Shown: positions 7,699 to 16,490, counted from the stretch's first letter. The stretch: 52,041 bases of DNA from Pseudomonadota bacterium (GCA_023433305.1 JAEZCZ010000102.1:1-52041), one strand, 5' to 3'. Numbers and translations: made by a program. The notes: generated by a model from the letters alone, not told the origin.

Positions 7699-8778
7699 AT
7701 GCCCGACGATATCCTGACCCCGACACGGAAATCTTCCTCCCACGCCAAGGCCCCGACCGCCGCCGAGCTTCGCGAGTTCGACGCGAGCACCGTGGTCCAC
7801 CCGTTCTCCACCGGCATGCTTCCCGCCGACGAGCGCGCGGAGGCGGAGGAGGCCGCCGCCGCCGCCAGCGCCCTCGTGCTCAAGGCCCTGCTCCACCGCA
7901 CCGAGCCCGAAACCTATCCGCTCCCTCGCGACGCCGATTCCCCCGAGGCCGCCGCCGTCGCCGCGCTCGCGAAGATCGACGACAGGACCTTTGCCCGCAT
8001 CGCGCCGCGGGTCCGCGCGCTGGCCGGCGACCAGGCTCGTCTCGCGCGCGTCCTGGCGCCGCTCGGCCGCAAGGTCGATTTCACGCGCCCCTCGCTCGAG
8101 CTCGAGCGCATCCGCCCCGCCGCGCGCCTGAAGAAGCTCGTCCGCGTCTCCGTCGGCGCGGTCGAGGAAGAGCCGACGGCGTCGCGGCCCGTCGTCGTAT
8201 CGCGCCCGGCCAAGTACAAGCGCATGGATTTCGTGCTGCGCGCCGTGCATTGCCGCCGCGAGACGAGCGGCGGTGGGTCGGACGAGATCGTCCTCGGCGC
8301 CGTCCTGGTGGGCGCGAGCGGCAACACCAAGGTCGTCCCGGCGCAAGTCATCGGCGACTTCGACGATGGAACCTACGTCTCCACCGGAAACCTCCCGCTC
8401 GGCCAGTTCAGCCTGCGCACGACCGACGGCTATCCCAAGACGATGTACTGCATCCTGCAGCTGGTCGAATCCGACAGCGATGACGCCGAAGTAGCGCAGG
8501 CCCTCACCGAGGCGCTGTCCGCCATCGCCACGATCGCGGTCAGCGCCGTCGCCACCCCCGCTGCCGGAGCCATCGCCGGCGCCCTGGTCAACACCATCGG
8601 CGCCTTCATCGGCATATTCATCTCCGAAGACGCCTTCGTCCCCTACGGGGTCATGATGCGTCTCGACAGCGAGGACGAATACGGCGCCGACGGCGTCAGC
8701 GGAAAGCTCCACACCGACGACATCCGCGGCCACGGCGGCGCCTACCGCATCGGCTACCGGCTGGTCATGAACGCCTGA
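7699..8778 (+). CDS. Unknown protein with a Gly/Ala-rich hydrophobic segment
   Basis: A 359-residue protein whose ATG follows AAGGAG by 8 bases. The first 150 residues are charged and helical, with alanine-rich stretches. Residues about 180-250 look like a beta domain (DFVLRAVHCRRET, GTYVSTGNLPLGQFSLRTT). Residues about 270-310 form a long Ala/Gly-rich hydrophobic region (IATIAVSAVATPAAGAIAG, then ALVNTIGAFIGIFI) like a glycine zipper or paired transmembrane helices. The tail is GHGGAYRIGYRLVMNA. There is no signal peptide. I recognise no family. It forms a two-gene unit with the regulator and ends in its own terminator. An effector or membrane-active protein is one possibility only. Confidence 0.75.
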   Translation: MPDDILTPTRKSSSHAKAPTAAELREFDASTVVHPFSTGMLPADERAEAEEAAAAASALVLKALLHRTEPETYPLPRDADSPEAAAVAALAKIDDRTFARIAPRVRALAGDQARLARVLAPLGRKVDFTRPSLELERIRPAARLKKLVRVSVGAVEEEPTASRPVVVSRPAKYKRMDFVLRAVHCRRETSGGGSDEIVLGAVLVGASGNTKVVPAQVIGDFDDGTYVSTGNLPLGQFSLRTTDGYPKTMYCILQLVESDSDDAEVAQALTEALSAIATIAVSAVATPAAGAIAGALVNTIGAFIGIFISEDAFVPYGVMMRLDSEDEYGADGVSGKLHTDDIRGHGGAYRIGYRLVMNA

Positions 8779-8792
8779 CGCCACGCAGACGA

Positions 8793-8822
8793 AAGGGCCG
8801 TCCGGACAGGGCGGCCCTTGTC
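8793..8822 (+). terminator. Intrinsic terminator after the unknown gene
   Basis: AAGGGCCG (8793-8800) and CGGCCCTT (8812-8819) form an 8-bp perfect stem 15 bases after the stop codon. The trailing T tract is short. Confidence 0.75.
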
Positions 8823-8881
8823 ATCTCGCCATCGCCGCCGACCGGTTCCGCGACGGCTCCCCGCCGCGAGCTCCCGCTCCG

Positions 8882-9394
8882 CTACCCCCGCGCGAACACG
8901 CGCGTCGCGCCGTTGCGGTCGAACCCGATCACATCGAACGGATCCTTCGAGCCGTCGGGCATCTCCATGCCGGGCGAGCCGCGCGGCATCCCCGGCACCG
9001 CCAGCCCCACGAGATCGCCTTCGCCGCGCGCGATCAACTGCTCGACGTGGGCCAGGGGAACGTGGCCCTCGATCACCAGCCCCGCGACCTGCGCCGTGTG
9101 GCACGAGGCGAGCGCGGCCGGCACGCCGAGCGCCTTCTTGCGCGCCGGCATGTCGGCATCGTCGATCACCGTCACCGCGAAGCCGGCCTGCCGGGCAATC
9201 GCCGCCCAGCTCTCGCAGCATCCGCAACTCGGATCGCGGTAGACGGTCATCGCCATCGGCGTAGCCGCCGCCGCGTCGTCGCGCGCCCCGGCCGGCTTGC
9301 CCTGCGAACAGGCCACCGCCGGCAAGGTCACCGCGGCCAGCCCGCCCAGGGTGAACGCCCTCCGCGACAGACGATCGAATCGGTTGCTGATCAT
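8882..9394 (-). CDS. DUF411 family metal-associated lipoprotein
   Basis: A 170-residue protein. The N-terminus has a Tat-like motif SRRAFTLGG and a hydrophobic stretch ending at a lipobox-like LPAVAC, so it is probably an exported lipoprotein. The DUF411 core shows the conserved DPSCGCCESW cysteine cluster, a later SCHTAQVAGLVIEGHVP segment and the PGMPRGSPGME motif. Members of this family are often linked to copper or other metal handling; the exact role is not established. The ATG at 9394 follows an AGCAGG site. It is transcribed toward, and separated by a terminator from, the unknown gene at 7699. Confidence 0.88.
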   Translation of the reverse strand: MISNRFDRLSRRAFTLGGLAAVTLPAVACSQGKPAGARDDAAAATPMAMTVYRDPSCGCCESWAAIARQAGFAVTVIDDADMPARKKALGVPAALASCHTAQVAGLVIEGHVPLAHVEQLIARGEGDLVGLAVPGMPRGSPGMEMPDGSKDPFDVIGFDRNGATRVFARG

Positions 9395-9515
9395 GACCTG
9401 CTTTCCCTTCGCCCACAGCACTATAGCCGAGCGCCCCCTGGCGCGAGCGTGAATGGGCTCGGGCCCCGCTCGGGTTAGACGGCCACACCCGCCCAAGCCC
9501 TCGCCGTCCTGGCGA

Positions 9516-10826
9516 TCAGGCGGGTTGGACGCGGGCTCGCACTTTGGGCTGTCGCTTGGCGGCCGCAGCGCCGATCACCAGGACAAGCAGCGTTCCCCAG
9601 AAGATCGCGGCGAAGGGCGCCGCGTTTCCGACGACCAGCCGCACCGCAAGGGTAAGTGCAAGCGCCGCGGGCGCACCCCAGACGACGGCATGCCATGCGG
9701 CGAGCAGGCGGGGCTCCTCGATGCCGCGCCGGCGGCGCTTGCCGAGCCAGATGAACACACCCGTCGCGCAGACCGCCGTCAGGCCGAGGCCGAAGACGAT
9801 ATAGGCCATCTTGACCGGTAGCCCGCCGTAGTTGCCGAAGTGCAGGTTGTAGTTCGAGGCGGCGGCCTGCTGCCCGAGCGCACCGTCCGCCAGTCCGGCC
9901 GTGCCATGAAAGGTGCCCGCCGCGTCGAACGCATAGTATTCGCCGAAGATCAGCCGCCGCGGATGCTCGCCCACGATCTGCACGTGCTGCCCGGCCGTCG
10001 CCGGATCGTGCACGATCGCGTAGGTCACCCTCACGCCAGGGTGGTTCGCCTCCATGGAGCGGAGCGCCGCCGCGACGTTCGGCAGGGGCGCGGGCGCCGG
10101 ATCGGGCGCCGCTTCCTCGCCGAAGATCGGCGCATAGACCGCCTCGACGTCGCCTTCGTAATAGACCGCCGCCACGGCATAGGCGGTCACCGTCGCCAGC
10201 CCGATCACCGCGCCGGTTACCGCGATCGCCAGCGTGAACGGCAGCGTCCACACGCTCAGCCGGTTGTGCCAGTCGGCCAGGCCCACTCCGCCCCCGTCGC
10301 GCGCGCGCAAGCGGAAGGCGTCGCGGAAGATGCGCGGGTGCGCAATCACGCCGCTGATCGCCAGCGCCACGATCAGCATGCCCAGGATGCCGACGATGGT
10401 GATGCCCACCAGCCCCTGCGCGAATGGGATGTTGAGCGTGTAGTGCAGTCCGTAGAGGAACTCCGACCAAAGGTTCTCCTCGGGCGCCGCGATCGAGCCG
10501 TCGGCGTTCAGGTGGAACGCCTGCGTGTCGGTGGTGATCGTCGCGCGCGGCAGCTCTTCCACCGGCATGTGGACGTAGAGGTGCGTCGTCGTCGGCTTGC
10601 CCGCTTCGGTCTCCAGCACCGCGGCGATCCCGCGCTGCACGGCATCGGGATCGATCGCGGTCATTTCCGGCGCGTTGGGCTGCTCGAACCGCTGCCACTC
10701 CTCGTAGAGCACGAGCACCGTGCCGCTCAGGCAGACAAGGTAGAGCAGCGCGCCTGCCAGCAGCCCGATCGCCGCGTGCGCGGAGAGCGCCGATTTCACC
10801 GTGGCGGGTTCGGGTACGAGCTTCAT
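9516..10826 (-). CDS. PepSY-associated transmembrane protein (iron-uptake operon)
   Basis: A 436-residue membrane protein with a first membrane helix at about 17-38 (GLLAGALLYLVCLSGTVLVL), a periplasmic part, and further helices near GLVGITIVGILGMLIVALAI, LPFTLAIAVTGAVIGLATV and the C-terminus. Motifs FLYGLHYTLNIP, WHNRLSVW and NLHFGNYGG are typical of the PepSY_TM family, thought to help reduce ferric-siderophore iron at the inner membrane. The start at 10826 overlaps the stop of the upstream membrane protein by 4 bases, so the two are translationally coupled. It is the third gene of a TonB-receptor operon. Confidence 0.9.
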   Translation of the reverse strand: MKLVPEPATVKSALSAHAAIGLLAGALLYLVCLSGTVLVLYEEWQRFEQPNAPEMTAIDPDAVQRGIAAVLETEAGKPTTTHLYVHMPVEELPRATITTDTQAFHLNADGSIAAPEENLWSEFLYGLHYTLNIPFAQGLVGITIVGILGMLIVALAISGVIAHPRIFRDAFRLRARDGGGVGLADWHNRLSVWTLPFTLAIAVTGAVIGLATVTAYAVAAVYYEGDVEAVYAPIFGEEAAPDPAPAPLPNVAAALRSMEANHPGVRVTYAIVHDPATAGQHVQIVGEHPRRLIFGEYYAFDAAGTFHGTAGLADGALGQQAAASNYNLHFGNYGGLPVKMAYIVFGLGLTAVCATGVFIWLGKRRRRGIEEPRLLAAWHAVVWGAPAALALTLAVRLVVGNAAPFAAIFWGTLLVLVIGAAAAKRQPKVRARVQPA

Positions 10827-11404
10827 CGGAGACCTCCGGTCGCCAGCACGGGAATCAGCGGCAGGCTGCATAGCACGAGCGTCGCGATCTGGCTGCGCCG
10901 CCGCTCCTGCATCAGCAGCACGGTGGCGAGCACCGCCCAGACCAGCGGCACGGCAAAGAGCGCGAGCACGAGCGTGTTGGCCTCGTTCCAACCGAGCGCC
11001 CCGCCGAGCCCGCGCAAGGCCACCGCGAGCCCGATCGACACAACCAGCCCGCCCACGATCACGATCGCGAAGGTGCCGAACCGCCGTCCCAATCGGCGCG
11101 GCTCGCCCGCCTCAGGCAGCATCCCGGCGCGGCGGTTCGAGCTCCGTGCCTTGCCCGGAGGCGAGCGAAAGCCCGCTAGTGCCAGCGCCACGCAGGCCGC
11201 TGCCATCGCCGCGATCGAGGCCATCGCCACGCCCCAGGCGCCGTCGCTCGCCCATCCGGCCGCCACGGCCGCCGCGAGGAGCGCCCACCCGGCAGCGTTC
11301 CACCCCGCCGACCGCTTCGGCAGCGCCCAGGCGTATCGCAGCACGGCCACGCCGCCCGCACCGAGCGCCAGTGCCAGGACCAGCAAGGGCGAGACGGCGT
11401 TCAT
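10823..11404 (-). CDS. Small membrane protein in the TonB/PepSY operon
   Basis: A 193-residue protein with an N-terminal helix (VSPLLVLALALGAGGVAVL) and at least four more hydrophobic helices, with a basic cytoplasmic loop (PPGKARSSNRRAG) in the middle. Comparable small membrane proteins sit between TonB receptors and PepSY proteins in iron-uptake operons of other proteobacteria; I cannot assign a DUF number with certainty. It starts 13 bases after the TonB receptor stop codon. Confidence 0.75.
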   Translation of the reverse strand: MNAVSPLLVLALALGAGGVAVLRYAWALPKRSAGWNAAGWALLAAAVAAGWASDGAWGVAMASIAAMAAACVALALAGFRSPPGKARSSNRRAGMLPEAGEPRRLGRRFGTFAIVIVGGLVVSIGLAVALRGLGGALGWNEANTLVLALFAVPLVWAVLATVLLMQERRRSQIATLVLCSLPLIPVLATGGLR

Positions 11405-11417
11405 CAGCCCCGCGCCC

Positions 11418-13517
11418 TCAGAACCGATAGCTCACGGTGCCGAACACGTTGCGCTCGGCGCCCTGGAAGCAGTCGCCGCGCGCCAGGCAGGCGGAGTAAT
11501 AGTCCTCGCCGAGCAGGTTGGTGGCGTTGAGCGCGAAGCTCCAGTTCTGCCAGCTCAGCTCGGCGAAGGCATCGACCAGCGTGTAGCTCGGCGTCACGAT
11601 CCCGTCGGGGAAGGCGAACCCGAACGAGCGGTTCTTGCCCGAATGCCGCACGCCGCCGCCCAGCGTCAGGGTCATCGCGTTCGGCAGCTCGAACGGCCGC
11701 AGCGCCCAGATCGAGGCATTGTGCTTCGGCACGTTGTCGAGCTGGCGATCGGTTTCGTCGTCCACCGCCTCGTTGTAGCTGTAGTTCGCGATCACCTGCA
11801 GCCGCCCCGGCAGCTGGGTGCGCGCCTCGACTTCGATACCCTTCGAGGTCAGCGACCCCACCTGCATCTGATCGAACGGATCGGGCGTGCTCGGGTCGTC
11901 GACCGGCCGGTTGCGTTCCTTGATGTGATAGGCGGTCACGGTCACCATGCTCGCCTCGTTCGCCTGGAACTTGATGCCCGCTTCGAACTGCCGGCCGGCC
12001 TTGGGCACGAACGGGTTACCGCTGCTGTCGACACCGGAGATCGGCTCGAAGCTCTCGGTATAGCTGAAGAACGGCGAGACGCCCTCGACCACGTCGCCGA
12101 TGATTCCCGCGCGGAAAGTCGTCGCGTCGGCGTCGTAGCTGCCGCCGAACAGCGCATCCTCGGCGCTCGCGTGGTCGTGCCGCGCGCCGAGCACGATCGA
12201 GACGCGATCCCACAGCCGGATCTGGTCCTGCAGGTAGAACCCGATCTGCTCCTGCGTCACGTCCTCCGACGGCGCCGAAGGCGTCGGCAACCCGCCGCCC
12301 CAGTCGCTGATCGCGTCGTAGTCGATGTCGTAGATGTCGATGAACTCATAGCCGAACCCGCCGACCTTGCGCACGCGGTTCCAGCTATAGTCGACGCCTG
12401 CGAGCAGCACGTGCTCCACCGCCTCGCCGGTGTTGAAGTTGAGCTGCACGTTGTTGTCGGTGGTGAAGATCTCCATCCGCGCCTCGCTTCCGTCGGCATA
12501 GAGGCCGATCGTCCGCTGCTCGGGATCGAGATAGGGATTGGTCGGGTTGGTGTAGCTGTCCGGATAGTGCGTCAGGTACGTCAGGTCGCTGTCGATATAG
12601 CGCGCCTTGAGGCTGACTTTCGCCACTTCCGAGAACCGGTGCTCGATCAGCGCGGTGCCCTGCAGCAGCCGTCCGTCGTAGCGGTCCCAGCCCGGCTTGC
12701 CGACGAACAGGTCGCTCGGCAACCGGCCGTTCGGGTTCGGCAGGATCGTCCCGACCAGCGGCAGGAACTGCGAGGTCGAGCCCCCGTCGTCCTCCTGGTA
12801 GAGCCCGAGCAGCGTCACGCTCGTGTCCATCGTCGGCTGCCAGGTCAGCGACGGCGCGAACAGCACGCGGTCGTCGGGCACGAAGTCGGTCTGCGTGTCC
12901 GCGTCGCGCACCCGCGCCACCACCCGCCCCGCGACCGTGTCGCCGAGCGGCCCGGTCAGGTCGAGGAGCGCTTCCTTGCGGTCGAAGGAGCCATACCGCA
13001 CCGCGACTTCGCCCCCGGTCATGAACTCCGGAAGCTTCGAAGTGAGGTTGACGATCCCGCCGAGCGATCCCGCGCCGAACAGCACCGAGGAAGGCCCGCG
13101 CAGCACCTGCACGCTGTCGAAGTTGTAAGGATCGGCGCGGATGCTGGCGTAATAGCTGAACACGTCGCGCATGCCGTCGCGGAACTGCAGCGCGTTGATC
13201 CCGCGCACGAACGCGCCGTCGACGCGGCTGTCGGGCCCATAGGGGTTCGCCTGCACGCCCGAGACGTAGTTCAGCGTGTCGCCGATCGACACCGCGCCCT
13301 GCGCCTCGAACACCTCGTTCGGGATCACCGTGACCGGCTGCGGCACCTCGATCGCCGGCACGTCGGTCTTGGTCGCGCTCCCCGCGCCGAGCGCTTCCGC
13401 GGTAACGAGGATTTCCCGGCCCCCGCCCTGATCGTCCGCCTCCGCCTCGTCCGCCCCCAGCGCGGGAACGGCGATCAGCGTGGAACCCGCAAGCAACAAC
13501 GACACGACAAGTTTCAT
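11418..13517 (-). CDS. TonB-dependent siderophore receptor
   Basis: A 699-residue outer-membrane receptor. Signal peptide MKLVVSLLLAGSTLIAVPALG, then a TonB-box-like ILVTA, a plug domain (VTVIPNEVFEAQGAVSIGDT, YVSGVQAN, QVLRGPSSVLFGAGSLGGIVN) and a barrel ending in a terminal Phe (GTVSYRF). The pattern matches FhuA/FpvA-type ferric siderophore receptors; the substrate cannot be told from sequence. The start at 13517 has GAGGGA upstream. The next two genes (small membrane protein, PepSY) complete an iron-uptake operon, and a Fur-box-like palindrome lies 30-52 bases upstream. Confidence 0.93.
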   Translation of the reverse strand: MKLVVSLLLAGSTLIAVPALGADEAEADDQGGGREILVTAEALGAGSATKTDVPAIEVPQPVTVIPNEVFEAQGAVSIGDTLNYVSGVQANPYGPDSRVDGAFVRGINALQFRDGMRDVFSYYASIRADPYNFDSVQVLRGPSSVLFGAGSLGGIVNLTSKLPEFMTGGEVAVRYGSFDRKEALLDLTGPLGDTVAGRVVARVRDADTQTDFVPDDRVLFAPSLTWQPTMDTSVTLLGLYQEDDGGSTSQFLPLVGTILPNPNGRLPSDLFVGKPGWDRYDGRLLQGTALIEHRFSEVAKVSLKARYIDSDLTYLTHYPDSYTNPTNPYLDPEQRTIGLYADGSEARMEIFTTDNNVQLNFNTGEAVEHVLLAGVDYSWNRVRKVGGFGYEFIDIYDIDYDAISDWGGGLPTPSAPSEDVTQEQIGFYLQDQIRLWDRVSIVLGARHDHASAEDALFGGSYDADATTFRAGIIGDVVEGVSPFFSYTESFEPISGVDSSGNPFVPKAGRQFEAGIKFQANEASMVTVTAYHIKERNRPVDDPSTPDPFDQMQVGSLTSKGIEVEARTQLPGRLQVIANYSYNEAVDDETDRQLDNVPKHNASIWALRPFELPNAMTLTLGGGVRHSGKNRSFGFAFPDGIVTPSYTLVDAFAELSWQNWSFALNATNLLGEDYYSACLARGDCFQGAERNVFGTVSYRF

Positions 13518-13546
13518 CTTCGATTCCCTCAACCTTTCGGGCGCCA

Positions 13547-13569
13547 CTAATGCGAGTTACTTGCATTAG
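13547..13569 (-). promoter_or_regulatory. Fur-box-like palindrome upstream of the TonB receptor
   Basis: CTAATGC (13547-13553) and GCATTAG (13563-13569) are perfect inverted repeats with a 9-base centre; on the minus strand the core reads AATGCAAGTAACTCGCATT. Size and style resemble Fur-type operators, and the downstream genes are iron-uptake genes. Binding by Fur is inference. Confidence 0.6.
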
Positions 13570-13617
13570 CAAGGAGCCTGCTGCGCTCGAGCGGCTCCGC
13601 CTAGCAATCTTGCTAAT
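13565..13617. repeat. Long nested inverted repeat upstream of the TonB receptor
   Basis: ATTAGCAAG (13565-13573) pairs with CTTGCTAAT (13609-13617), and GGAGCC (13573-13578) with GGCTCC (13593-13598). The hairpin shares its edge with the Fur-like palindrome. A further TAGCAA-TC-TTGCTA palindrome lies in the right arm. Confidence 0.65.
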
Positions 13618-13710
13618 TTTGCCGTTGTGCACTATATGCAGACCTAAGGATTGGGCTTTCCCGGTCGACGTCAGGGCTTCGGGTTACCGGGGCCCTTTCG
13701 TTCATCTGGA

Positions 13711-14436
13711 TCAGGGAAAAACCTTGAAGTCCCATATCCGGTTGGCGACGATATCGAACGCGCGATTGGCCTGATCCGGCCTGATCGCCTTGAGCGCTAA
13801 TGGGCGAGCAATCAGGTCGCTAAGCTGGTGCCCGGCAAGATTGGCAGCTTTAGGAACGAAGACAGGCTCGATCGGCGTGCGGGCAAAATCCACCGCTCGC
13901 CATCCCCACGGCTTGCCGTTGGCAGCGATACGTCGGAACTCCAGCTCAAGCTGCCTGTCCTCCTCGCCCTCGTCCTTCGAACAGAACGTGCGTCAGTTTG
14001 CCGCGTTGTCCGTCCGCAACCAGGCGGTTGCTCAGCTTCTCCATGCAGAATTGCATGGCGATCTCATAGGGGTTCCAAGGATCGGCGTACCGCGCCTTGT
14101 GCTTCACCTTGTCTATGACCGAGCAGTAGGCGTGAAACGGGGCGTCAGCCATGATGGCGCTCACGTCCGCCATAAATGCTTCGCGCGCTGACGCGTCTCG
14201 CAAGAAGGCGAATGGCGGCTCCTGCTTACGTATCTCGCGCTCGTGCAGGAAGCCGCATCATGTCCGAAGTATTTGAACTTGAGGCGGCGAAAGACCGGCT
14301 CGATCTGCTCAGCGTAGGCTGCCTTCTCGAACACACAGAAGACCAGCGCGAAGACCGGGAACTGCGGATCGATCGAGGCCAGGCCGTGATCGCCACTCTC
14401 ATCGGCGAAGACGATGTAGTCACTGAACTCAGGCAT
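13711..14436 (-). pseudogene. DUF3800 family protein, disrupted by two frameshifts
   Basis: The gene starts at 14436 with MPEFSDYIVFADESGDHG, the hallmark DUF3800 N-terminus with its Asp/Glu pair (RNase-H-like fold in the family). The frame breaks near 14250 after FKYFGHDAA; the continuation FLHEREIRKQEPPFAF runs in another frame to about 13960, where a second break precedes EDRQLELEFRRIAANGKPWGW. The protein ends near 13711 (QLSDLIARPLAL, then WDFKVFP). Each break is one base. Either the gene is dead or the assembly has two single-base errors. It follows the HNH and Mrr genes on the same strand, a defence-like context. Confidence 0.8.
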
Positions 14437-14451
14437 CGGACGATGCTTCGT

Positions 14452-15402
14452 TCATGCCACGAAGCGCTCAAACCGCTCACTTTGATGCCAGCGAAGATGC
14501 TCGAGTTTCGGCTTCAGCGCCGGGTCCAAAGGCGCGTTGAGCTGCTGCCCGTGCAGGCGCCGGTATTCGTTCCCGTTGTTGAATACCGTCCGCACCGTAT
14601 CGCTCACCACCATCCGCAGATCGTCGTCAAACGTGATGTATCCCGCATCGAACACACTGTGAATGTCGCGCCGAAGTAGCAGTCCGTTGCAAACGTCATG
14701 CTCGCCGCCTTCCGCGTACGAGCGGATGTGTGCAGCCTCCAGCGCGGGAAGCACCTTGCCGCCGGAGATCGCGCATTGCCTGTCGTAAGCGTCGGTCACG
14801 GCAAGCCTGAACGCCCCTTGTCCCCGTCTCGGCTTCACAAGTTGCGGCGAGCCGTACCGCTCTCCCTGACCGACGAATACGGCTCGCTTCTCGCTCACGG
14901 TCCCCGAGGCGCTGGCGACTTGAGCGGCCTCCATTATACCGTCCCAGAGCGTCTGGCCGTCGCGCTCCGCGGTGTCGTATGCCTTTCCAGTGACGATCTG
15001 CCGGCTCCACGATTCAGGCTGCGGTATCCAGAGGTGCTCCGGCAAGAACACTGGCTGCACCACGATCCGACACCCAATGGTGTAGTCCTGCCCCAACCGA
15101 ACATCGGACCGGTACTTGCCCACCCGCTCGCGCATCTCCTGCAGCGTCCGCGCACCGTTCTTGATGCCAAGCGCCTCCCACGCCAGCGACAGCGGATAGT
15201 TGTTAGCCCGGTCGAGCACGCCAAAGCCACCGATGGCATTGCGCGGGCTCTTCAGCTTGAACAGGAACAGCTCGCCCGGCTGGATCGCCCCGAATTGGGT
15301 GCCTCCGCTCGGCTGCCAGAAATTGACTTCGTCGATGTCGGGCTGCGAGGCGAGGAAGTCGAACCAGTCGGGGTCCGTGTTCGCCACCCACATCTTCACC
15401 AT
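14452..15402 (-). CDS. HNH endonuclease, restriction-type
   Basis: A 316-residue protein from the ATG at 15402. The N-terminal 130 residues (KMWVANTDPDWFDFLASQP, LFLFKLKSPRNAIGGFG) look like a nucleic-acid-binding ASCH/EVE-like module. The C-terminal domain has YDRQCAISGGKVLPALEAAH and NGLLLRRDIHSVFDAGYI, the His-Asn-His pattern of HNH_2 nucleases. The architecture is common among modification-dependent restriction enzymes. It begins 25 bases after the Mrr-like gene, so both are probably co-transcribed; the DUF3800 remnant follows 15 bases after its stop. No methyltransferase is nearby, which favours a stand-alone, modification-dependent enzyme (inference). Confidence 0.85.
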   Translation of the reverse strand: MVKMWVANTDPDWFDFLASQPDIDEVNFWQPSGGTQFGAIQPGELFLFKLKSPRNAIGGFGVLDRANNYPLSLAWEALGIKNGARTLQEMRERVGKYRSDVRLGQDYTIGCRIVVQPVFLPEHLWIPQPESWSRQIVTGKAYDTAERDGQTLWDGIMEAAQVASASGTVSEKRAVFVGQGERYGSPQLVKPRRGQGAFRLAVTDAYDRQCAISGGKVLPALEAAHIRSYAEGGEHDVCNGLLLRRDIHSVFDAGYITFDDDLRMVVSDTVRTVFNNGNEYRRLHGQQLNAPLDPALKPKLEHLRWHQSERFERFVA

Positions 15403-15427
15403 TGGACGCCCCCGGACTTCCCCTGCC

Positions 15428-16345
15428 TCAATCCTCGATGAAGAAGTCCTCATCGATACGCTTTACCGCTACCGTCCTGCTGACACGCGCGCCAACGCCG
15501 TATTCGACGAGCAAATCCGCCAAGCGATCGCCATCGACGAGAATAACTCGCTGAGGCAGGTGTCGCACGTACTCGGCCGCAGGCGTGCTGAAATACGAAG
15601 TTGTGACAAAAACACCCTTCGTGGCACCCAGGCCGACGAGGCTCCCTACAAACCCTTGGATTTCCGGTCTTCCGACGGACACATGAGACGCATACCGCTT
15701 CGCCTGGACATAAATTCGATCAAGTCCGAGGCGGTCTTCATCGATCACGCCGTCGACGCCGCCGTCTCCACTCTTGCCGAGCCGCAACGCTGCGCGATCG
15801 TGACTGCCGCCGTATCCCATCGAAACGAGTAGATCGACAATAACCCGCTCGAAGAACGACGGGCTTTGGGCAAGTATGCGCTGAAGAAGTTCCACCTTGA
15901 GCGCGGAGTGAAGAACAGCGTGCGCAGCATCAATTTGTTCCTCGGGCGTCACCTCCGAAACAGCTGCCGCCTCGGCGGGTGAACTCTGATTGGAGCTTAG
16001 TTTGTTGCCGTTGTAGAACTCGACGAATGCCGAATAAGCCTTCAGCGTCTCGACGTTAATCGCTGGCGGTTCGGTGGCGAGGAGCTGCTTTCCGGCCTCA
16101 CTGGCTATGAACTTACCCCTTTCAGGGCTATCAATCAGGCCGGCTTTGCCCATGTAGAACTTCGCCCAATGGATGCGATTGTGAAGAACGCGCTGTCGCC
16201 CACTTGGCAACATTTCCTCGCGTTCGTCGTCTGACAGCCCAAAGCTCAAGGCAATCTGGTCAGCAACCTCAGGAACGCGCGTCTCTCCGCCCGCGGCGAT
16301 CTTCAGAACGGGCAGCATCAAGGTCTGATAATCGGGTATTGGCAA
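15428..16345 (-). CDS. mrr: Mrr-family restriction endonuclease
   Basis: A protein of about 305 residues. The N-terminal winged-helix domain (PIPDYQTLMLPVLKIA, VADQIALSFGL, RVLHNRIHWAKFYMGKAGL) and the C-terminal PD-(D/E)xK nuclease (FFERVIVDLLVSMGYGG, GGVDGVIDED, IYVQAKRY) match Mrr, which cuts methylated DNA. The catalytic Asp and the QAK motif are present. I chose the TTG at 16345, because GGAGG lies 7 bases upstream and the protein then starts at the usual PDYQTLMLP region; a GTG at 16366 is the alternative. It opens a defence-type cluster with the HNH and DUF3800 genes. Confidence 0.88.
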   Translation of the reverse strand: MPIPDYQTLMLPVLKIAAGGETRVPEVADQIALSFGLSDDEREEMLPSGRQRVLHNRIHWAKFYMGKAGLIDSPERGKFIASEAGKQLLATEPPAINVETLKAYSAFVEFYNGNKLSSNQSSPAEAAAVSEVTPEEQIDAAHAVLHSALKVELLQRILAQSPSFFERVIVDLLVSMGYGGSHDRAALRLGKSGDGGVDGVIDEDRLGLDRIYVQAKRYASHVSVGRPEIQGFVGSLVGLGATKGVFVTTSYFSTPAAEYVRHLPQRVILVDGDRLADLLVEYGVGARVSRTVAVKRIDEDFFIED

Positions 16346-16408
16346 TTCACCCCCTCCTTTGGTCACATACTAACTACCAGAATCGCACCTGTATCGCCGC
16401 TAAGGACG

Positions 16409-16436
16409 AAAAGGCCCACCTGCGACGGGGCCTTTG
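16409..16436 (-). terminator. Terminator-like hairpin, distal
   Basis: AAAGGCCC (16410-16417) pairs with GGGCCTTT (16428-16435). It is the third hairpin after rpoA and also lies just upstream of the Mrr gene. Confidence 0.6.
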
Positions 16437-16448
16437 CCCTTCCTCTCG

Positions 16449-16479
16449 CTGGATCCCCGCCTCCGCGGGGATGACGAGA
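16449..16479. repeat. REP-like hairpin repeat 1
   Basis: TGGATCCCCGC-CTCC-GCGGGGATGACGA: stem ATCCCCGC/GCGGGGAT with a 4-base loop. It is the same type as the element at 16592-16621; such GGATCCC..GGGATGAC elements are common between genes in sphingomonads and relatives. Confidence 0.8.
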
Positions 16480-16490
16480 GAAGGCAAAAA

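Noticed and set aside
9840..13550. Very long plus-strand open frame (over 1,200 codons) opposite the PepSY/TonB operon
   Set aside because: It is antisense to three well-supported genes, is dominated by Arg/His/Val typical of GC-rich shadow frames and has no recognisable domain.
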